A DNA stretch of 64,000 nt, from NCBI GenBank assembly GCA_945952065.1, contig CAMFGY010000019.1:21986-85985 (forward strand), in the 5' to 3' direction. Origin of the DNA: an uncultured Burkholderiales bacterium (GTDB lineage: Bacteria; Pseudomonadota; Gammaproteobacteria; Burkholderiales; Burkholderiaceae_C). Shown here in pieces: positions 61,416 to 64,000 of this stretch. The notes under the pieces were generated by a model. That model worked only from the letters and a program-made list of their open reading frames with translations. It had not been told where the DNA came from and ran no database searches. The position numbers were made by a program, and so were the translations under genes. Each line of letters begins with the position of its first letter. Positions within the stretch are counted from its first letter, which is position 1.

Positions 61416-62194
61416 ATCGATTGCTCCCGCAACATTTTTGAGACCTCTCGATTGGCGGTGAACTTGCTGCCGTCTTGCATCTGCACGATCAGCTGCGAGT
61501 TCTCGTCCGGGCTCATCGAGACCACAAAGTCCAGATTGACGATGCAGCTGCGCTGCAGCTTCAGGAAGCGGCTCGGGTCCAGGCGCTGCTCAAAAGCGGC
61601 AATCGGCAGGCGCACCAAGAATTGCTTGCCGCCGCTGGCCACGGCGGTGTATTTGATGTCGGAGCGCAGGTACTCGATGGCCTCCACTTGCAGCGGGAAG
61701 ATCTTGCCCTGGTCGCGCACCAGAATGCGGCTCAGCGGCGTGCTGTCGTGCACCGCCGAGGCCGCTTCCATTGTGGGCCCCAGGCCCGGGGACGCGGGCA
61801 GCGAGCGCAGCGCGTGATCCACCGCCTCATTGAAGCGCTCTTGCGAAAACGGCTTGAGCAGATAGTCGGCCGCATGCAGCTCAAAAGCGGTCAGTGCATG
61901 TTCGTCGTAAGCGGTGGTGAAGATGACGCGCGGTTGCGTCGTCTGGCCTTCCAGCGCTTCGTCATCCAGCAGCGCGCGCAAGACCTGCAAGCCGGTCAGG
62001 CCGGGCATTTGGATGTCCATGAACACCAGGGCCGGTTGCAAGCGGCGGATTTCGGCCAAGGCGCTCAGGCCGTCGGCGCAGCAGGCCACCAGCTCCAGCT
62101 GCGGTTGCTGCTGGACCCACTCGGCCAAGGCTTCGCTGGCCAGCGGTTCGTCTTCGGCAATCAGGGTGCGGATGCGTTTTTCGTCGGTACTCAT
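61412..62194 (-). CDS. LytTR-family response regulator
   Basis: Codes for 260 residues. The receiver domain has A-E-D-E-P (13-17) and the phospho-acceptor Asp60 in V-F-M-D-I-Q-M-P-G, with Y-L-L-K-P-F later. The output is a LytTR DNA-binding domain: E-Y-L-R-S-D-I-K-Y-T, L-P-I-A-A-F-E-Q-R-L and F-L-K-L-Q-R-S-C-I-V-N. It follows the kinase gene with a four-base overlap and precedes the GIN-domain gene with another. It likely binds its own promoter upstream of the kinase gene and perhaps others. Confidence 0.94.
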   Translation of the reverse strand: MSTDEKRIRTLIAEDEPLASEALAEWVQQQPQLELVACCADGLSALAEIRRLQPALVFMDIQMPGLTGLQVLRALLDDEALEGQTTQPRVIFTTAYDEHALTAFELHAADYLLKPFSQERFNEAVDHALRSLPASPGLGPTMEAASAVHDSTPLSRILVRDQGKIFPLQVEAIEYLRSDIKYTAVASGGKQFLVRLPIAAFEQRLDPSRFLKLQRSCIVNLDFVVSMSPDENSQLIVQMQDGSKFTANREVSKMLREQSI

Positions 62195-63312
62195 AGGGTT
62201 TGCGGAATCCTCAAATCGACGCGAAAGCCGGCGCCGGGGGCGGTGTGGATGTGCAAGCGTGCGCGGCCTTCGTAGTCCAGCTTGAAGCGGCGGCGCAAGG
62301 CGCCCAGGCCAATGCCACCGAGCTTGGCTTCGGCCTTGGGCTTCTCCAGAGTCTGGGGGTCGCAGCCGGCGCCATCGTCACGCACGCACAGGGTCAGGTC
62401 TTGCGACAAGGCATCGCGGCGCGAGCTGATGCTGATGGTGCCGCCTTGCAGGCGCGGCGCGATGCCGTGAACAATGCTGTTCTCCACCAGCGGCTGCAGG
62501 GTCAGCGGCGGCAGCTCGTCGTCCAGGGTTTCTTCGGCGATGTCCCAGCTCAGCTGCAGGCGTGCCCCCAGGCGCAGCGACTCCAGCGCCAGATAGTCGC
62601 GCACAAAATCAAGCTCCTCTCGCAGGCTCACGCGGTCGGCGCTGCTGCGCTTGCTGGCCAGCACGTAGCGCAGCAGGTCAGAAAAGCGCATCAAGGCCTG
62701 CTCGGCGGCTTTGGCGTCTTTGCGGGTCAGGGCGATCAGCGAGTTCAGGGTGTTGAACAAAAAATGCGGATTCAGCTTGCCGCTGATGGCGGCCAGCTCG
62801 GCCCGAGCCAGCGCGCTTTCGGCCTGGGCGGCGGCAATGGCACTGGCGCGCGCCCGGCGGGCACTCAACACTGCGGTAAAGCCGGTGGCCAAGGGCACGT
62901 AGACAAACAAACCCGTCAAGACGCGCCAAGCCGCCGCTTGCTCGAGCGTCGCCCAAGCGTGCGCCGGGCCAAACAGCAAACCGGCCAAGGCCACATCCGC
63001 GCCCAGCCAACAGGCGCTGAACAGCAGGCCGGCCAGCAGGTGCAAGGTCAACAGCCCCTTCAAGCCCAGCTCTTGGCGCTGCAAATAGCCCACCCAGGGC
63101 CAGACCAGGGTGCCCAGCAGCATGGGCGCCCACAGCGTCAAAGTCGCCTCGTAGATGGCCGACCACAGCAGCCAAGGGCCGCGCTGGTAGTCGGTGCCGG
63201 CCAAGATGTAGAGCGACCAGGTCAGCAGGCAAATGCCGGCATAAGCAAGCCAAAACCGCCGCTGCGGGGAGCCGCTGGGGTCTCGGACGGGGCTGACGAT
63301 TCTCTGATCCAT
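62191..63312 (-). CDS. LytS/YehU-type sensor histidine kinase
   Basis: Codes for 373 residues. Four to five hydrophobic helices cover the first 165 residues, without a large outside domain. The kinase is of the His_kinase family, with the acceptor His in [13 protein letters not shown] and the ATP site marked by [12 protein letters not shown] and D-D-G-A-G-C, then [10 protein letters not shown]. It partners the LytTR regulator directly downstream. The signal is not known; the membrane part is probably the sensor. Confidence 0.93.
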   Translation of the reverse strand: MDQRIVSPVRDPSGSPQRRFWLAYAGICLLTWSLYILAGTDYQRGPWLLWSAIYEATLTLWAPMLLGTLVWPWVGYLQRQELGLKGLLTLHLLAGLLFSACWLGADVALAGLLFGPAHAWATLEQAAAWRVLTGLFVYVPLATGFTAVLSARRARASAIAAAQAESALARAELAAISGKLNPHFLFNTLNSLIALTRKDAKAAEQALMRFSDLLRYVLASKRSSADRVSLREELDFVRDYLALESLRLGARLQLSWDIAEETLDDELPPLTLQPLVENSIVHGIAPRLQGGTISISSRRDALSQDLTLCVRDDGAGCDPQTLEKPKAEAKLGGIGLGALRRRFKLDYEGRARLHIHTAPGAGFRVDLRIPQTL

Positions 63313-63513
63313 GGCGGCATCTTAGGCAAGGCCATGCGGCTTCTCCCTGGGCAAGTGCCTAAATGCGGGATGCAGGGTTTGATTTGCAGGTCTGCGGTGC
63401 AGACAGCGCGAGCCTCAGCAGCATCGGGCAAGCCCTCGGACCCTGCCGCAGGCGGCTGGCGGCATAATCCTGGGTCGGAATCTTCAGATAGTCAGTCAGC
63501 GGAAAGCTCCATC

Positions 63514-64000
63514 ATGGCCTCGGTCAACAAAGTCATTCTCATCGGCAACCTGGGGCGCGACCCCGAGCTGCGCTACAACCCCAGCGGCGTGGCGTTTTGC
63601 ACCATCAGCCTGGCCACGACCCGGAACTGGAAGAACCGCGAAACCGGTGAGAAGCAGGAAGAGACCGAATGGCACCGCGTCGTGTTCAACGACAAGCTGG
63701 CTGAAATCGTCGGTCAGTACTGCAAAAAAGGCCGCCCTTTGTACGTGGAAGGCCGGCTGCGCACCCGCAAGTGGCAAGACAAAGAAGGCCGCGACACCTA
63801 CACCACCGAAATCATTGCCGACCAAATGCAATTGCTGGGCGGCCGCGACGGCGGTGATGAAGGCGGCGGTGGCGGCTACGGCGGTGGCCGTGGCGAAGCC
63901 CGCGGCGGTGGCGGCGGCTACGGTGGTGGCGACGACGACTTCGGCGCCGCCCCAGCCCGCGCCCCGGCCGCTCGCCCGGCCGCCCCGCGTGCCCCAGCGC
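63514..64000 (+). CDS. ssb: Single-stranded DNA-binding protein, N-terminal part
   Basis: The frame runs off the window end, giving 162 residues. The OB fold (about 1-110) has [40 protein letters not shown], and [21 protein letters not shown] Gly-rich, then Ala/Pro-rich tail follows; the acidic C-terminal tip that recruits partner proteins would lie beyond the window. GGAAAG precedes the ATG. It is divergent from the LytS-type kinase gene. Confidence 0.96.
   Translation, partial: MASVNKVILIGNLGRDPELRYNPSGVAFCTISLATTRNWKNRETGEKQEETEWHRVVFNDKLAEIVGQYCKKGRPLYVEGRLRTRKWQDKEGRDTYTTEIIADQMQLLGGRDGGDEGGGGGYGGGRGEARGGGGGYGGGDDDFGAAPARAPAARPAAPRAPA

Overview
The window is high-GC DNA with dense coding on both strands, short intergenic gaps and many overlapping ATGA junctions. 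Gene content (PglL-type O-oligosaccharyltransferase, PEP-CTERM protein of the MHFG type, YtrA-type GntR/ABC operon, KdpDE, DUF1800/DUF1501 pair, TonB-dependent receptor) fits a betaproteobacterium of the order Burkholderiales, probably near Roseateles/Paucibacter. That placement is inferred from gene types and codon style; no rRNA or tRNA gene was found to confirm it.

Layout. 1-1484: tail of a heavy-metal RND pump and two small secreted proteins. 1.6-3.1 kb: a run of hairpins, then truD and a small DUF7661-like gene. 3.1-8.1 kb: a large Ig-like lipoprotein and a KdpE/KdpD-type two-component pair. 8.2-10.4 kb: tautomerase plus a 62-aa protein divergent from a LysR regulator, then trxC. 10.4-13.3 kb: GntR-ATPase-permease operon with a clear palindromic operator. 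13.4-18.3 kb: lipoprotein, O-glycan ligase, moaC, BepA-like protease, small membrane protein. 18.4-23.1 kb: manganese-type riboswitch with terC, Fur-box/tonB, SWIB protein with histone-like tail, lone receiver, MHFG PEP-CTERM protein. 23.1-31.1 kb: uvrA, a small secreted protein and two adjacent nucleotide-cyclase-fold proteins.

31.1-46.8 kb is the most coherent block. It looks like a locus for alpha-linked N-acetylgalactosamine. A minus-strand operon (SIS-domain AgaS, ROK kinase, GatZ/KbaZ-family protein, DeoR-type AgaR, NagA/AgaA deacetylase, MFS sugar porter) is divergent from a plus-strand set (GH31 glycosidase with NPCBM domain, TonB-dependent receptor, Tat-exported GH109-type protein). 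The proposed flow is: release of alpha-GalNAc outside the cytoplasm, uptake by the receptor and the MFS porter, phosphorylation, deacetylation, deamination to tagatose-6-phosphate, then 4-epimerisation to fructose-6-phosphate. No PTS, tagatose-6-phosphate kinase or KbaY/GatY aldolase is present in the locus. Repeated GCTTTCGAT sites lie in both control regions.

46.8-64 kb: a periplasmic binding protein ending in a 27-bp tandem repeat; a 1172-aa protein that joins a DyP-type peroxidase to a P450-like domain; a second small QLP-motif secreted protein; an MFS exporter; three exported proteins in a row (HELTH-motif lipoprotein, DUF1800, DUF1501); recQ; a translationally coupled LytTR two-component system with a GIN/DUF2807 protein; and the start of ssb. 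The best candidates for undescribed biology are the DyP-P450 fusion, the PTS-free and aldolase-free GalNAc locus with two unrelated glycosidase families, and the small QLP-motif exported proteins.
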